DNA from: Nothobranchius furzeri
Taxonomy: Eukaryota > Chordata > Actinopteri > Cyprinodontiformes > Nothobranchiidae
Reading direction: 5' to 3'
DNA: 64,000 nucleotides
Assembly: GCF_043380555.1 (NCBI RefSeq)
Contig: NC_091754.1
Location: forward strand, 28,887,905-28,951,904
In this document: in pieces, positions 62,991 to 64,000 of the stretch
Position numbering within the stretch: the first letter of the stretch is position 1
How the letters are laid out: each line of letters begins with the position of its first letter
Made by a program: the position numbers and the translations under genes
Notes under the pieces: generated by a model
What the model was told of the DNA's origin: nothing
Databases searched by the model: none
The model's input: the letters and a program-made list of their open reading frames with translations, nothing else

Positions 62991-64000
62991 GGACTTTTAA
63001 AACAACTAATCTTAGGCACATGATTCCTAAAACCAAACACGGACAGAAAATGGACAGATGAACTTTCTTCATGTTTGGCGTGTTTATAGAGGCAGTAGAG
63101 ACCATCATGGCAGCACAAAAGGATGCCAAAGGTGAGTTTTGCATAATGTGTCAATGTTTTAGTCACTGAGGAACATTAGTTTTAGGTAATAAAACACACA
63201 TACAAGTTTGTTTTTGTAACTTTAATATTTAAAACACAGGTAGAGGACAAAAGCATGTTTTATGTAGGTTTGTCTACATACCCACATAATAAATTTGGAG
63301 CATCACATGTTGGTCCAGTGTGTAAATAACAGCTGTGCTCAGGTGAAGGTCATCATCTTTTGACCTGGGTGGTTGCCAAATGACTGAACCGATCATTTGT
63401 CCCCTCGATCCCCCACCCCCCCATGATTTGGACTGGAATAGATTTTAATCAACACATCATACCAGTTGTTAATTGCTTTAGCCGCCTGCTGCTAAAATAA
63501 TTTGCTACTTTCTTATTGTTGTAATAGCCATCTGTTTCAAAACACAGGGAAAGGAATGGGTCCGGACCTGGGGTGGATGCTGACATAAGATACAGGGAGC
63601 TCATTTGTACGACCATCACCTTATTTATGAGAGATAGGCATGGAAAGCTTCACAACAATAACATGAAACACAGAGATGCCTAAAATCTACGTCTGGCAAT
63701 GTTCACATGGAAATAATAAAAAAAAAAAACTTCTGTGCTCATTTAAATTCTGACTTTCTTTCTCAGTTAGGTGAAGTGTGATTTTTATATATTTTTTGAA
63801 TGATTGCTATGTAAAAAAACTTGAAATGTTTATTTGTTTATAAATTAGCTAATTTAGTTATTAGAGGGTGGGGGCGGGGTGGGGGTGGGGGTTTGGTGTT
63901 TCCAACTTTCTAGAGACAAAATAATTTAAAGGCAAAGATGTGGATGTAACTGACAGAACACTGGTCTCAGTCAAATAAGATATTTAGGTCTGTTGATGCA
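62991..64000. other. Non-coding stretch to window end
   Basis: No exon, RNA gene or clear repeat was recognised. G-rich and T-rich runs occur near 63866-63895. Confidence 0.45.

Overview
The window is a gene-poor stretch of a ray-finned (teleost) fish genome. The evidence is one intact vertebrate gene with GT-AG introns, dense dinucleotide microsatellites (CA, CT/GA, TA), and a crowd of fish-type transposable elements: hAT, Tc1, PIF/Harbinger, a TTAA-flanked THAP element, an RTE-like LINE and a solo LTR. Nothing bacterial, organellar or CRISPR-like is present.

The only intact protein-coding gene is tmtc4, on the minus strand at 34379-20659. It has 17 coding exons, a complete 740-codon frame, canonical splice sites throughout and co-linearity with vertebrate TMTC4 from start to stop. 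It encodes an ER multipass protein with an N-terminal glycosyltransferase-like membrane half and C-terminal tetratricopeptide repeats. A candidate 5' non-coding exon and promoter lie at about 34420-35100.

Region by region. 1-10.8 kb: non-coding, with microsatellites and one TIR element (3317-3870). 10.8-15.5 kb: repeat block with a 194-bp TC tract, a TATC tract, a decayed minus-strand hAT transposase of TTF/DUF4371 type, and Harbinger-like MITE copy A. 17.0-20.4 kb: a composite of elements inserted in elements, including MITE copy B and a repeat with a tRNA-like promoter. 20.66-34.4 kb: tmtc4; its introns hold a CA tract, hAT elements, a Tc1 remnant and a foldback palindrome, and intron 3 (5.5 kb) is almost half repeat. 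35-47 kb: intergenic, with a solo LTR, MITE copy C, a second foldback palindrome, AT and CA tracts and a hAT MITE with target duplication. 47.5-51.3 kb: a TTAA-flanked element carrying a P2X7-tail-like piece near one end and a THAP-domain piece near the other, convergent, with an RTE-like LINE lying between them. 53-57.4 kb: a ZBED-type hAT transposase broken by another insertion, a LINE tail and an internally deleted Tc1 element. 59.5-60.2 kb: a hAT MITE keeping a transposase-like N-terminal reading frame. The rest shows no gene.

There is no operon-like cooperation between genes. The biology is one host gene in a landscape of decayed mobile elements. The most unusual item is the two-gene THAP/P2X7-like element at 47.5-51.3 kb. 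Family names were assigned by eye from remembered protein families and terminal-repeat logic, without database searches.
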